Source: Escarpia spicata
Lineage: Eukaryota; Annelida; Polychaeta; Sabellida; Siboglinidae
NCBI GenBank assembly: GCA_963995525.1
Contig: OZ023207.1
Coordinates: forward strand, 1,478,001-1,542,000
Direction of reading: 5' to 3'
DNA length: 64,000 nucleotides
Position 1 is the first letter of the stretch; each line of letters starts with the position of its first letter. The translations under genes were made by a program, and so were the position numbers. Positions 1 through 10,237 of the stretch are shown here, piece by piece. The notes beneath the pieces were generated by a model. That model did no database searches, was not told where the DNA came from, and saw only the letters and a program-made list of their open reading frames with translations.

Positions 1-3000
1 AACTTGTGGTGTTGTAGCGTGTGGTGTTGTAGTGTGTGATGTTGTAGCGTGTGGTGTTGTGGCTTGTGGTGTTGTAGCGTGTGGTGTTGTAGCGCGTGGT
101 GTTATAGCGGGTGGTGTTATAGTGTGTGGTGTTGTAGCGTGTGCAGTTGTGGCGTGTGGTGTTGTGGCGTGTGGTGTTGTGGCGTGTGGTGTTGTGACAT
201 GTGGTGTGTGGTGTTGTAGCGTGTGGTTTTGTGGCGCGTGGTGTTGTGTCGTGTGGTGTTGTAGCGTGTGGTGTTGTAGTGTGTGGTGTTGTAGCGTGTG
301 GTGTTGTGGCGTGTGGTGTTGTAGTGCGTGGTGTTGTAGTGTGTGGTGTTGTGGCGTGTGGTGTTGTAGTGTGTGGTGTTGTAGTGTGTGGTGTTGTAGC
401 GTGTGGTGTTGTGTCGTGTGGTGTTGTAGCGTGTGGTGTTGTGTCGTGTGGTGTTGTGGCGTGTGGTGTTGTGGCATGTGGTGTTGTAGTGTGTGGTGTT
501 GTAGCGTGTGGTGTTGTAACTTGTGGTGTTGTAGCGTGTGGTGTTGTAGCGTGTGGTGTTGTAGCGCGTGGTGTTGTAGCGGGTGGTGTTGTAGCGTGTG
601 GTGTTGTGGCGCGTGGTGTTGTGTCGTGTGGTGTTGTAGCGTGTGGTGTTGTAGTGTGTGGTGTTGTAGCGTGTGGTGCTGTTGCGTGTGGTGTTGTAGT
701 GCGTGGTGTTGTAGTGTATGGTGTTGTGGCGTGTGGTGTTGTAGCGTGTGATTTTGTAGTGTGTGGTGTTGTAGCGTGTTGTGTTGTGTCGTGTGGTGTT
801 GTAGCGTGTGGTGTTGTGTCGCGTGGTGTTGTGTAGTGTGGTGTTGTAGCGTTTGGTGTTGTGGTGTTGTGGCGTGTGGTGTTGTGGCGTGTGGTGTTGT
901 GGCGTGTGGTGTTGTGGCGTGTGGTGTTGTAGCGTGTGGTGTTGTGTCGTGTGGTGTTGTAATGTGTGGTGTTGTGGCGTGTTGTTTTGTAGCATGTGGT
1001 GTTGTGTTGTGTGGTGTTGTAGCGTGTGGTGTTGTGTCGTGTAGTGATGTAGCCTGTGGTGTTGTGGCATGTGGTGTGTGGTGTTGTAGCGTGTGGTGTT
1101 GTAGCGTGTTGTGTTGTAGCGTGTGGTGTTGTAGTGTGTGGTGTTGTAGCGTGTGGTGTTGTGGCGTGTGGTGTTGTGTCGTGTGGTGTTGTAGCGCGTG
1201 GTGTTGTAGCATGTGGTGTTGTAGTGTGTGGTGTTGCAGCGTGTGGTGTTGTGGCTTGTGGTGTTGTAGCGTGTGGTGTTGTAGTGTGTGGTGTTGTAGC
1301 GTGTGGTGTTGTGGCATGTGGTGTGTGGTGTTGTAGCGTGTGGTGTTGTGTCGTGTGGTGTTGTAGCGTGTGTCATGTGGTGTTGTAGCGCGTGGTGTTG
1401 TGGCGCATGGTGTTGTGGTGTGTGGTGTTGTAGCGTGTGATGTTGTGTCGTGTGGTGTTGTAGTGTGTGGTGTTGTGTCGTGTGGTGTTGTAGCGTGTGG
1501 TGTTGTGTCGTGTGGTGTTGTAGCATGTGGTGTTGTAGCGTGTTGTGTTGTAGAGCGTGGTGTTGTGGCGTGTGGTGTTGTGGCGTGTGGTGTTGTGGCG
1601 TGTATTGTTGTGGCGTGTGGTGTTGTAGCATGTGGTGTTGTAGCGTGTGGTGTTGTAGTGTGTGGTGTTGTAGTGTGTGATGTTGTAGCGTGTGGTGTTG
1701 TGGCTTGTGGTATTGTAGCGTGTGGTGTTGTAGCGCGTGGTGTTATAGCGGGTGGTGTTATAGGGTGTGGTGTTGTAGCGTGTGCAGTTGTGGCGTGTGG
1801 TGTTGTGGCGTGTGGTGTTGTGGCGTGTGGTGTTGTGACATGTGGTGTGTGGTGTTGTGGCGTGTGGTGTTGTGGCATGTGGTGTTGTAGTGTGTGGTGT
1901 TGTAGCGTGTGGTGTTGTAACTTGTGGTGTTGTAGCGTGTGGTGTTGTAGTGTGTGATGAAGCGTGTGGTGTTGTGGCTTGTGGTGTTGTAGCGTGTGGT
2001 GTTGTAGCGCGTGGTGTTATAGCGGGTGGTGTTATAGTGTGTGGTGTTGTTGTGTGTGCAGTTGTGGCCTGTGGTGTTGTGGCGTGTGGTGTTGTGACAT
2101 GTGGTGTGTGGTGTTGTAGCGTGTGGTTTTGTGGCGCGTGGTGTTGTGTCGTGTGGTGTTGTAGCGTGTGGTGTTGTAGTGTGTGGTGTTGTAGCGTGTG
2201 TTGTTGTGGCGTGTGGTGTTGTAGTGCGTGGTGTTGTAGTGTGTGGTGTTGTGGCGTGTGGTGTTGTAGTGTGTGGTGTTGTAGTGTGTGGTGTTGTAGC
2301 GTGTGGTGTTTGTCGTGTGGTGTTGTAGCGTGTGGTGTTGTGTCGTGTGGTGTTGTGGCGTGTGGTGTTGTGGCATGTGGTGTTGTAGTGTGTGGTGTTG
2401 TAGCGTGTGGTGTTGTAACTTGTGGTGTTGTAGCGTGTGGTGTTGTAGTGTGTGATGTTGTAGCGTGTGGTGTTGTGGATTGTGGTGTTGTAGCGTGTGG
2501 TGTTGTAGCGCGTGGTGTTGTAGCGGGTGGTGTTGTAGTGTGTGGTGTTGTAGCGTGTGCAGTTGTGGCGTGTGGTGTTGTGGCGTGTGGTGTTGTGGCG
2601 TGTGGTGTTGTGACATGTGGTGTGTGGTGTTGTAGCGTGTGGTGTTGTGGCGTGTGGTGTTGTGACATGTGGTGTGTGGTGTTGTAGTGTGTGGTGTTGT
2701 AGCGTGTGGTGTTGTGTCGTGTGGTGTTGTAGCGTGTGGTGTTGTGTCGTGTGGTGTTGTGGCGTGTGGTGTTGTGGCATGTGGTGTTGTAGTGTGTGGT
2801 GTTGTAGCGTGTGGTGTTGTGGATTGTGGTGTTGTAGCGTGTGGTGTTGTAGCGCGTGGTGTTGTAGCGGGTGGTGTTGTAGTGTGTGGTGATGTAGCGT
2901 GTGCAGTTGTGGCGTGTGGTGTTGTGGCGTGTGGTGTTGTGGCATGTGGTGTGTGGTGTTGTAGCGTGTGGTGTTGTGGCGCGTGGTGTTGTGTCGTGTG

Positions 3001-3834
3001 GTGTTGTAGCGTGTGGTGTTATAGTGTGTGGTGTTGTAGCGTGTGGTGTTGTGGCGTGTGGTGTTGTAGTGCGTGGTGTTGTAGTGTATGGTGTTGTGGC
3101 GTGTGGTGTTGTAGCGTGTGGTTTTGTAGTGTGTGGTGTTGTAGCGTGTGGTGTTGTTTCGTGTGGTGTTGTAGCGTGTGGTGTTGTGTGGTGTGGTGTT
3201 GTAGCGTGTTGTGTTGTGTCGTGTGGTGTTGTAGCGTATGGTGTTGTGTCGCGTGGTGTTGTGTAGTGTGGTGTTGTAGCGTGTGGTGTTGTGGCGTGTG
3301 GTGTTGTGGCGTGTGGTGTTGTGGCGTGTGGTGTTGTGGCGTGTGGTGTTGTAGCGTGTGGTGTTGTGTCGTGTGGTGTTGTAATGTGTGGTGTTGTGGC
3401 GTGTTGTTTTGTAGCATGTGGTGTTGTGGCATGTGGTGTGTGGTGTTGTAGTGTGTGGTGTTGTAGCGTGTGGTGTTGTGGCGTGTGGTGTTGTAGTGCG
3501 TGGTGTTGTAGTGCGTGGTGTTGTAGTGTATGGTGTTGTGGCGTGTGGTGTTGTAGTGTGTGGTGTTGTAGCGTGTGGTGTTGTTTCGTGTGGTGTTGTA
3601 GCGTATGGTGTTGTGTGGTGTGGTGTTGTAGCGTGTTGTGTTGTGTCGTGTGGTGTTGTAGCGTGTGGTGTTGTGTCGCGTGGTGTTGTGTAGTGTGGTG
3701 TTGTAGCGTGTGGTGTTGTGGCGTGTGGTGTTGTGTCGTGTGGTGTTGTGTCGCGTTGTGTTGTGGCGTGTGGTGTTGTGGCGTGTGGTGTTGTGGCATG
3801 TGTTGTTGTGGCGTGTAGTGTTGTGGCGTGTGGC
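1..3834. repeat. 15-bp G/T-rich minisatellite array
   Basis: About 255 tandem copies of a 15-bp unit close to TGTGGTGTTGTAGCG on the plus strand, continuing past the left window edge. Copies differ mainly at the last bases (TAGCG, TAGTG, TGGCG, TGTCG, TAACT) and occasionally lose 2-5 bp, as in the GACATGTGGTGTGTGG variant. The plus strand is almost entirely G and T. Long open frames occur on both strands only because 15 is a multiple of 3; their translations (CGVVA-like and TPQHH-like pentapeptides) are not credible proteins. Rare variants recur at fixed long offsets, so blocks of the array have been duplicated. The array ends against a retrotransposon fragment at about 3840. Confidence 0.97.
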
Positions 3835-3862
3835 CCATGCCACTGTAGCTGTCTTGTTGTGT

Positions 3863-4006
3863 TACATCTAGGACAGGTTGTTGGGGTTCAGCCAAGTTGG
3901 TGATTGTGTTTCTTACGTATTCATTGGTCTTGTGTTTTCTATATGATATTTTCAAGATTCCTAGTAAGCATTTCATCTCAAAAGCTTGCAGCCTCCTCTC
4001 AGTTTC
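3863..4006 (-). mobile_element. Non-LTR retrotransposon fragment, end of reverse transcriptase ORF
   Basis: The minus-strand frame reads ETERRLQAFEMKC, then ISYRKHKTNEYVRN, then a proline/glutamine segment. This matches the well-known C-terminal stretch after the reverse transcriptase domain in many animal LINE elements ('AFEMRC..R.LRISY..HKTNEYVR'). Only about 48 codons remain, with no catalytic motifs, so this is a dead scrap. On its upstream side it joins the PSI-coding exon at about 4005-4020, and on its downstream side it runs in the same frame into the 15-bp minisatellite. The family assignment comes from remembered family features, not from a search. Confidence 0.7.
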
Positions 4007-4009
4007 TGC

Positions 4010-4248
4010 GTGTCGCAAGAGCCTATGGTGGTAGAGACGGCGCTGTCTGGCAGACATATCTGACTTGATTCGCACCACCCGCATCCTGCCTCCTTGATGC
4101 ACGAGAAACAATTCCCGAATCGTCTGCAGTAGGTGATCGTACATGCACGACCGTACCAACCATACGAACACGCACACTGATTGCCTCCCACACAGACCCC
4201 GTGACCGGAACACTGATTGACGTCACCGCAGTGGAAACGAGAACAGTC
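4010..4248 (-). CDS. EGF-like plus PSI domain exon of the Bark-like gene (partial)
   Basis: A splice acceptor (GTAG at 4249-4252, read on the minus strand) opens a frame beginning DCSRFHCGDVNQC. It then has an EGF-like pattern (NQCSGHGVC, CACSYGWYGRAC), followed by a cysteine pattern typical of PSI domains (NCFSC, GCGWC, ICLPD, GSC). Both are short disulfide-bonded extracellular modules. After the final Cys the frame enters retrotransposon sequence and stops at TGA, ending KLLR. No transmembrane segment follows, although Bark-type proteins have one. The exon start is phase 0, while the preceding CTLD exon ends in phase 2, so at least one exon or an indel is missing between them. The downstream limit is the approximate point where LINE-like sequence starts. 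Confidence 0.72.
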
Positions 4249-4617
4249 CTACCCTCTCCAACCCCTTAAACCAATAATATTACACGTGTTACTGCACATC
4301 TTTATCAAACATATGTTAACATATATCTTTTGTCCGCACAATTCGGTTCGAAAAGGCTTATGCTGGATTAATTAATCGCGGAATAGATCGGATTACTGAA
4401 GAATGTACTTAACAGATTTCTTTATAACTTCCCTATTACAATACAGACGTTCTTTCACCAAAAAAGTATTTTGTTTCGTAAGGACGGTTTACTGAGAATC
4501 ACAATCTAATCGTGCGATATAGGGGGAGTTGTGGCATAATGGATGCTTGGGCGGTATGGGATGTCCATTTTTCTCATTAGCAGGTGCACCAATTTTTTTA
4601 TAATACTAACTATATAT
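4249..4617. other. Intron sequence, nothing recognised
   Basis: AT-rich non-coding sequence between the EGF/PSI exon and the hAT-like element. No credible open frame, RNA gene or repeat was seen. Confidence 0.5.
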
Positions 4618-5296
4618 CAGCGGTTCTTAACTTGTGTGTCGCTACACAAGATTGGATTGCCAAACCATTTTGAAGGGGTCGCCGGAAATCTCCTCTGACT
4701 CTCCAAATTGTGCTTTATTGTACCAGATTCATGCGAGACAAAGATACCTACAAATGCCCTATTTTGCATGAATGCGAAATGTCGTGTCACAGTCTAATAT
4801 CATCACACGACATTTCAAATTCAATCGACATTTGGGGTACAGTATTTAGTATTCGTCTCGCCTGCGTTCGGTATGAGCGAATCACGCAGTTTGATACCGC
4901 CGATATGCCTTTTTGTATTCTCCCCATATAGAAGTCTTCAAAGTAGGTATTTTTACAAACAAATATCGCTTTAAAAGGCATATCTAGGCACCTTGTACGT
5001 CATTTCTGTCTCCTTATCACCAATATGAACTAAGTTAGGGTGAAGTCCTCCTCCAAACTTGTCAAATTCGCACGATCTGTCCGAATCCGTTTGACATGTT
5101 TGCTTTCGATTTGCAACGAGAGCCTTTTTTCTATGTCGATAAAATAATGAACAGAGCTGATTTTGAAATTCCTCCGTGTTCAGCAGCAAGTTTAATTAGT
5201 GTATGTTCATTTATTTAACAGTTAGAAAGCAAGGGTCACCAACCATGTCGTGCGACCAACATTTGGTTCGCACCCCAAAAAGGTTAAGAACCGCTG
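4618..5296. mobile_element. Nonautonomous hAT-like DNA transposon (679 bp)
   Basis: The left end CAGCGGTTCTTAAC and right end GTTAAGAACCGCTG are perfect 14-bp terminal inverted repeats. The subterminal sequence (a 'gtgtgtcgctacacaa' stretch, 'ggggtcgccg' at the left, 'ggttcgcacccc' at the right) resembles the subterminal design of hAT-family elements, whose ends commonly begin CAGxGGTTCTxAAC. The flanks CTATATAT and CGTTATAT agree at 6 of 8 positions, as expected for a slightly decayed 8-bp target-site duplication. Two short internal frames (4710-4931 plus, 4971-5189 minus) are not recognisable as transposase. It sits in an intron of the Bark-like gene. Confidence 0.8.
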
Positions 5297-5539
5297 CGTT
5301 ATATAAACGTTTCACCAAAACATACACACTGTAACAAGCGACGTTCCTGCTAGAAGAATCGTTCTCCAGAAACAGTATGCATGTGCTTTTCTGGATTTAT
5401 GATCTAACTTGCTCAAATACTTTGTAGACAGTTCCTAGTGTGGGTGTCAACCTTTAGGAAAGCAGTGTCTACGAAAGGAAAGTATTCCATCACAGTTTGT
5501 TATGGAAACAATACTTTCTTATTAGTGGTGAGTAATAAT

Positions 5540-5627
5540 GACACTAACGACACGTACAGGCTAATGACACTAACGAGATTACACGTACAGGCTAATGACA
5601 CTAACGAGATTACACGTACAGGCTAAT
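5540..5627. repeat. 31-bp tandem repeat, three copies
   Basis: Two full 31-bp copies and one 26-bp copy of a unit beginning GACACTAACGAGATTACACG and ending GGCTAAT. The first copy lacks 5 bp (the GATTA step). It is intronic and not coding. Confidence 0.9.
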
Positions 5628-5982
5628 GGGCTGATTTAGGCCATTGGCCTTTGTTGGTGCCCAACTTACACTAACAATTAACTAGCATGAAGCTGAAACG
5701 GAACAAAACGGGATCGCAAATGTAGCAAGCCTTATAATCAGGCAAGTATGCAAATGTAATATTGCCATTTTTTAAGTTTATCATCATTTCATCGCAATAT
5801 TTACGTTTTGCCCTTCCATCTGTATGCGTATACAGTATTTAATTGACTAAATATTCTTACCTAATCCGTCATGCCCCGATTTGTAATATGGTTTAATTAT
5901 TTAATAACCATACGCGTGATGTATCCGTTACACCAATGACGCTATCTGCCTATTAGTTTTCAATCAATAAACGGTAACAAAC
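5628..5982. other. Intron sequence, nothing recognised
   Basis: AT-rich sequence downstream of the CTLD exon. A small EGF-completing exon is expected somewhere between here and 4249, because the splice phases on either side do not match. I could not identify it with any confidence. Confidence 0.4.
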
Positions 5983-6388
5983 CTGAAGCAGACGCATGTG
6001 GTGCTAACGCATGAACCTCTATTGAAACACGAATTCATGCAACGGACCGTCGACGTGCGTTTGCAGATAAACGTGTGCAGTTCGTTGCAGTTTGACTCCC
6101 CTACGTTGGTGACATGTCTGTCTTTGACGTTCGCCGGATATACGGAGCACGAACGGCCGCTGTCCACACCGTTACAGAGCCATATCACAGCGCGCTTCTC
6201 TGAGCCGTCCAGGTCTTGGTAGGAAATGAATTTGTCAATTGTCGGCTGTAGATCAGCTAGTAGGTGAAAGTTGGGGAGAACCGCTCCCTCTGTCTGACAG
6301 AATGACACCGCCTCGTCATAGGTCCTAGCACCAACACCGTAGAATATGCAGGTGGACAGTTGGTATGTCCAGCCCAGTGGGCAAACAC
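5983..6388 (-). CDS. C-type lectin-like domain plus start of EGF, exon of the Bark-like gene
   Basis: The exon starts after a CTTGTAG acceptor (6389-6390) and ends before a GTTTGT donor. It opens VCPLGWTYQLSTC, then has ARTYDEAVSFC and GAVLPN, the classic N-terminal half of a C-type lectin fold. It continues with VIWLCNG and a closing HTFICKR. After the domain comes a partial EGF-like pattern (CMNSCFNRGSCVSTTCVC). The frame has no stop or shift. The usual calcium and sugar ligands (EPN or QPD, and WND) are not seen, so calcium-dependent sugar binding is unlikely; Bark-family CTLDs are thought to act in adhesion. The incoming phase 1 matches the preceding PbH1 exon. Confidence 0.85.
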
Positions 6389-6497
6389 CTACAAGGTGCG
6401 AATTACGTCATAAATATTAAAGATTTGTTCTGGAATATGTTAAGATTAAACTTCTAAAGAAAAATGTTCAATGCGTGTCTTGACTAATAAATTATGT

Positions 6498-6501
<4 letters not shown>

Positions 6502-6550
<49 letters not shown>
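6502..6550. repeat. (TA)n microsatellite
   Basis: About 24 TA dinucleotides in the intron between the CTLD exon and the PbH1 exon (6389-6829). The rest of this intron shows nothing recognisable. Confidence 0.97.
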
Positions 6551-6557
<7 letters not shown>

Positions 6558-6829
6558 TTATATTATCGACACATCCATTTGTATTTTTAAAGTTTAATTC
6601 TTTTCTTATGATTCCAATTACGTTTTATAATGTGTGTACGTCCCTGTGAAGGGGTTGGTGCAGGAAATGTAACTACTGGTAATGATGAATAATAAGAATA
6701 ATAACTATATATTTCGTACACTCTGATAGCGCTAAAAATGTATGACAACACTCACGTCACATACACAATGTTAATACCCTTTAAACTTCAAGATATTTCA
6801 CGCTCGCGGTGGACAACTCGAGCGCTTAC

Positions 6830-7662
6830 TTGAAAAGTGTAGGCCACTCGGAGGGACGGTCTGGAAAGGAGGTGAGACGACATCGGGAAGACTTTCAATC
6901 GTGCGGCCGTCTCTGAACCTGCTGTTGTGGAAATGAAGTAGACCGGAACCCCACCAGTTATTACCGCAGTCAATACTCGTGTCTGTCGACATGTGCTGAG
7001 TTGACAGTTCGTACGTGTTCGAAGGGCTTTCCAGTAAGTTCCACCTGAATTTGACATCGCAAGCATTCATCAACACGGTGTATTTAGCTGCATTTATGAG
7101 GGCGGAGTTGGACGAGAATATATTCCCCTCTGCCCGCATCGGTTACGTCCTGTCTCGCTGCTGACCTCCAGGGCGTACTTCCCGCTGTTGTTATAGAACA
7201 AGTTGTCTCTCATTGCGATACTCACATTGACAAGTTGACGACACTGTGCGATTCGTTGGCGGAGTTGTGGCGCGCGTCGTTTTTGGTCATGCTGAGAGTC
7301 GCGTTGTTCTCGTCAGTGTTAACAAGACACTACCACCAGAGCAGGAGACGACTGAATTTTGGGCCACCATCGCCATTGAAACCCGCGAGGTCGTCTCCGA
7401 ATCAAATGTCACAGATACAACATGTGAGTCAGTCGCCGTTACGCCGCTGAAAAAAACCAATTGCGGATCAGCACATGGTCGTTCATGAGCCTCAGATCGA
7501 GGGCTGGACTCGACGCTGTGGCTTAGCCCGTGTTGTTGACCAACATCCGCTCCAGTCGGATGACGTCATGTTTGTCCCGGTCTGTGATCCAGACACGCAC
7601 GGCCTATCCTGGCACGTTCTCGATTCGGACGTCTCTCGGAGTGATGAAACCCACCCGTTTCT
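6830..7662 (-). pseudogene. PbH1 beta-helix exon of the Bark-like gene, disrupted
   Basis: The acceptor CTAACAG at 7663-7669 and the donor GTAAGC below 6830 give phase-1 junctions that match both neighbours (MAM before, CTLD after). The frame reads KRVGFITPRDVRIENVPG, later MLVNNTG, LRLMNDHVLIRNWFF, NATLSMTKNDARHNSANES, IAMRDNLFYNNSGKYALEV and finally IDCGNNWWGSG. This is the asparagine-rich pattern of right-handed parallel beta-helix repeats closed by an NNWWG motif. Two in-frame stops interrupt it: TAG at 7604-7606 and TAA at 7523-7525. Shifts occur at a T7 run (7450-7456), near 7308-7316, near 7223-7233 and at a G4 run (7125-7128). As written it cannot be translated through. Assembly error remains possible for the homopolymer sites. 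Confidence 0.75.
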
Positions 7663-8305
7663 CTGTTAGACAAACCAAATATCGTTCTTTAAGGGGGGGC
7701 TAGAATTGATGTTGGTATCAGTAGAAACACACGTTCACACATGCGCATATATACAATCACGCACAGGTGTAATAGGTCAAATAAGCGGAACACAAATATC
7801 AGGAGTTTGGACATCTGGGTAAAGTTGTACACGTAAACCCTTCTACGTCCACTAGACTGACGTACTGACATGGTTTTCAGCACTAATCGTAATATTCGTG
7901 AAAAAGTTGGAAGACATTAAATAACATTTTCTTAGTACTTGAAACGTCGATTGTGAGTCGACAATTTCTAGTTGCGTTCTAAGAACATTGTGTTATTTAA
8001 TCGTAATATAGTTTGATAACATACACTATAATTCAATAGACTTTATTGAATAATTTTATATGTATGAAAACGTAATGTTGAGAGTAGTTTAACCATATCG
8101 CAACATACTTCACTTACCAGATATTGCCATGTGTGCGCACGTTGAAGTTCACGTATAGTTTTTAATGCAACGCGATATTTGACAGACGTGTTAAAGCAAC
8201 ATATTTCTGGTTATGTTTAATATACGTACTAATATTTATTTTAATGATGTATCCATCAGCAGAAACATTGCTTGGTATTGGCTGTAGGAAGCTGTATGTA
8301 CTTAC
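7663..8305. other. Intron sequence, nothing recognised
   Basis: AT-rich intron between the PbH1 exon and the last MAM exon. No credible gene, repeat or RNA was seen. Confidence 0.5.
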
Positions 8306-8521
8306 CGATCGGACAGGGATGGAATCTGATGTTATCCAGCCCGACGGAATTCTTGCACCATGCCCCGACACGAACTTGAAATAGAACTGTGAATCTGTCG
8401 ACGTCTGTCGGTGTCAGATCAACGTCTTCGGAAACCCATTGGTCAAGCTTGTTATTTAGAGTGGACGCCCAGATCTCTCGAAGGCCATTGCTTGTCTTCA
8501 TGTACAAGATTAGTTTTTCCC
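8306..8521 (-). CDS. MAM domain, C-terminal exon of the Bark-like gene
   Basis: A clean 216-bp exon with acceptor CCCCAG and donor GTAAGT, phase 1 on both sides. The protein reads KLILYMKTSNGLREIW, later WVSEDVDL, VLFQVRVGAWCKNSVGLDNI and RFHPCP. The last part is the typical MAM ending (aromatic/hydrophobic strand, 'G.IGIDDI.F..C'). MAM modules mediate adhesion in extracellular proteins. There is no stop or frameshift. It joins in phase to the exon at 9770-9961. Confidence 0.8.
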
Positions 8522-8571
8522 CTGGGGACGTAATTAGACATATCCATAAATGTCTTCAGTATATTAACTGT

Positions 8572-8572
8572 G

Positions 8573-8606
<34 letters not shown>

Positions 8607-8616
8607 GTGTGTGTAT

Positions 8617-8647
<31 letters not shown>

Positions 8648-8845
8648 CGTGCGTGTGTGTACATGTGCGTGCGTGCGTGTATGTATGTGTGTGCGTGTGT
8701 GTGCGCGGTGTGAGTGTGTTCGTGCGTGTGTGCGCGCGCGTGTGTGTGTGTAGAATAGTTGGCGTACCTTTCGCAAACACACAATTCAATACTAAAGTAA
8801 CTACACCCGACAATTGCGTCACATTCACACTCTTCTGACAGAAAG

Positions 8846-8894
<49 letters not shown>

Positions 8895-9077
8895 ATGTGC
8901 GTGCGTGCGTGTATGTATGTGTGTGCGTGTGTGTGCGCGGTGTGAGTGTGTTCGTGCGTGTGTGCGCGCGTGTGTGTGTGTGTAGAATAGTTGGCGTACC
9001 TTTCGCAAACACACAATTCAATACTAAAGTAACTACACCCGACAATTGCGTCACATTCACACTCTTCTGACAGAAAG

Positions 9078-9117
<40 letters not shown>

Positions 9118-9331
9118 CGTGCGTGCGTGTGTGTGCATGTGCGTGCGTGCGTGTATGTATGTGTGTGCGTGTGTGTGCGAGGTGTGAGTGTGTTCGTGCG
9201 TGTGTGCGCGCGTGTGTGTGTGTGTAGAATAGTTGACGTACCTTTCGCAAACACACAATTCAATACTAAAGTAACTACACCCGACAATTGCGTCACATTC
9301 ACACTCTTCTGACAGAAAGAACGTGTGTGTA
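8572..9331. repeat. Three-copy repeat of about 235 bp built on a (GT)n tract
   Basis: Each copy has a long GT/GTGC microsatellite followed by about 85 bp of unique sequence starting TAGAATAGTTGGCGTACC, at 8751, 8983 and 9225, and ending CTGACAGAAAGAACG. The spacings are 232 and 242 bp. The unique parts are nearly identical (one G/A difference in the third), so the duplication is recent. The long open frames on both strands are repeat artefacts. It is intronic. Confidence 0.95.
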
Positions 9332-9769
9332 ATGAACAGCCAAATATTCCAATGTTATGATGAAATATTTCATTACGTAATTAACAGTGTGTATTCAACA
9401 TATACCCTTTACTGCAAACTGTTCTAGGGTACGAACAAATATTGCCAACATTCACAAACACTTTAATATAAAAACGAATTGTGTTGACGAAGATGTCTTA
9501 CGCCTTATGGATTTAGGAGTTCCATTGTGTTTAGTTTACTTTGATTTTGTAGACAAATATGTTTTCTATGTTACACATTGTCGGCAATTAAGAACATTTC
9601 TCAGCAGTAACAATTCTCTCCTTTGTATATCATATCGCACAATGTGGGCAATAAGGTCGACTATTGTGCAAGGTTTAAATGAGAGATATGACAACATTTT
9701 TAACGCACGGAAATGACTATTCACCATTACTAATCGACCAAGCAGCTGTTCTGGACAAGAAGCACTCAC
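9332..9769. other. Intron sequence, nothing firm
   Basis: AT-rich intron between two MAM exons. A 109-codon open frame at 9387-9716 on the plus strand resembles nothing I recognise and is probably chance. Confidence 0.45.
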
Positions 9770-9961
9770 CGCGGTATATATGCACCGTTCTGTAGTGATC
9801 GAACGAAATGCGGCAAATGTTGTCTCCTCTGCGGAAAGTGACGCTCTCAACAACGGCCGTGTTGGACGGATTTCCGTATTGCTCGTAACGTCCGTAGTAG
9901 TTGTAGGGTCTGTGACAATATTCCTTCATTGTTGTTGTTGCCATAATAATGTAATGGCCAC
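9770..9961 (-). CDS. MAM domain, middle exon of the Bark-like gene
   Basis: A clean 192-bp exon with acceptor CCCAG and donor GTGAGT, phase 1 at both ends. It reads GHYIIMATTMKEYC, then a tyrosine-rich stretch, AVVESVTFRRGDNICRISF and a short tail. GHYIIM and the CRISF strand are typical of the middle of MAM domains. Its frame joins without adjustment to the exons on both sides. Confidence 0.8.
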
Positions 9962-10074
9962 CTGGGTAAATATATGAAAATATAAGAGCAGAAAGGTCGT
10001 TACACTGTCAGCAAGAACACAGTCAAAACGACACAGGTTAACAAGTCAAGTACAGATAAAACGGTCAATGTTAT

Positions 10075-10217
10075 ATAATAATAATAATACATTATTATTA
10101 TTATACATTATTAGTGTCATTATTAGCATTATTATTATTAAAATTATTAATAATATTATTATTAATATATTATTATTAGTAGTAGTAGTATTTTATTATT
10201 ATTATTTTTATTATTGA
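10075..10217. repeat. ATT/TAA-rich microsatellite
   Basis: Interrupted (ATT)n and (AAT)n tract in the intron immediately downstream of the first MAM exon. Confidence 0.9.
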
Positions 10218-10237
10218 AAACCAGTGTGTTCACTTAC

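Noticed and set aside
1..3834. Telomere or subtelomeric TG repeat
   Set aside because: The unit is 15 bp with no TTAGGG-like motif, and the array is followed by an ordinary gene exon. A G/T bias alone is not evidence for a telomere.
117..4213. Long open frames on both strands of the left array (up to 946 codons)
   Set aside because: They are products of a 15-bp repeat with no stop in some frames. Several overlapping frames and both strands are open at once, and the peptides are 5-residue periodic.
7235..7669. Plus-strand frames of 64-80 codons
   Set aside because: Shadows of the disrupted PbH1 exon on the minus strand, which has splice sites and domain text.
8389..9312. Open frames of up to 268 codons over the GT-rich repeat
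   Set aside because: Alternating CV or TH peptides from dinucleotide repeats, open on both strands.
9387..9716. 109-codon plus-strand frame as a nested gene
   Set aside because: No recognisable motif, AT-rich intron composition, and it lies between two MAM exons that splice in phase.
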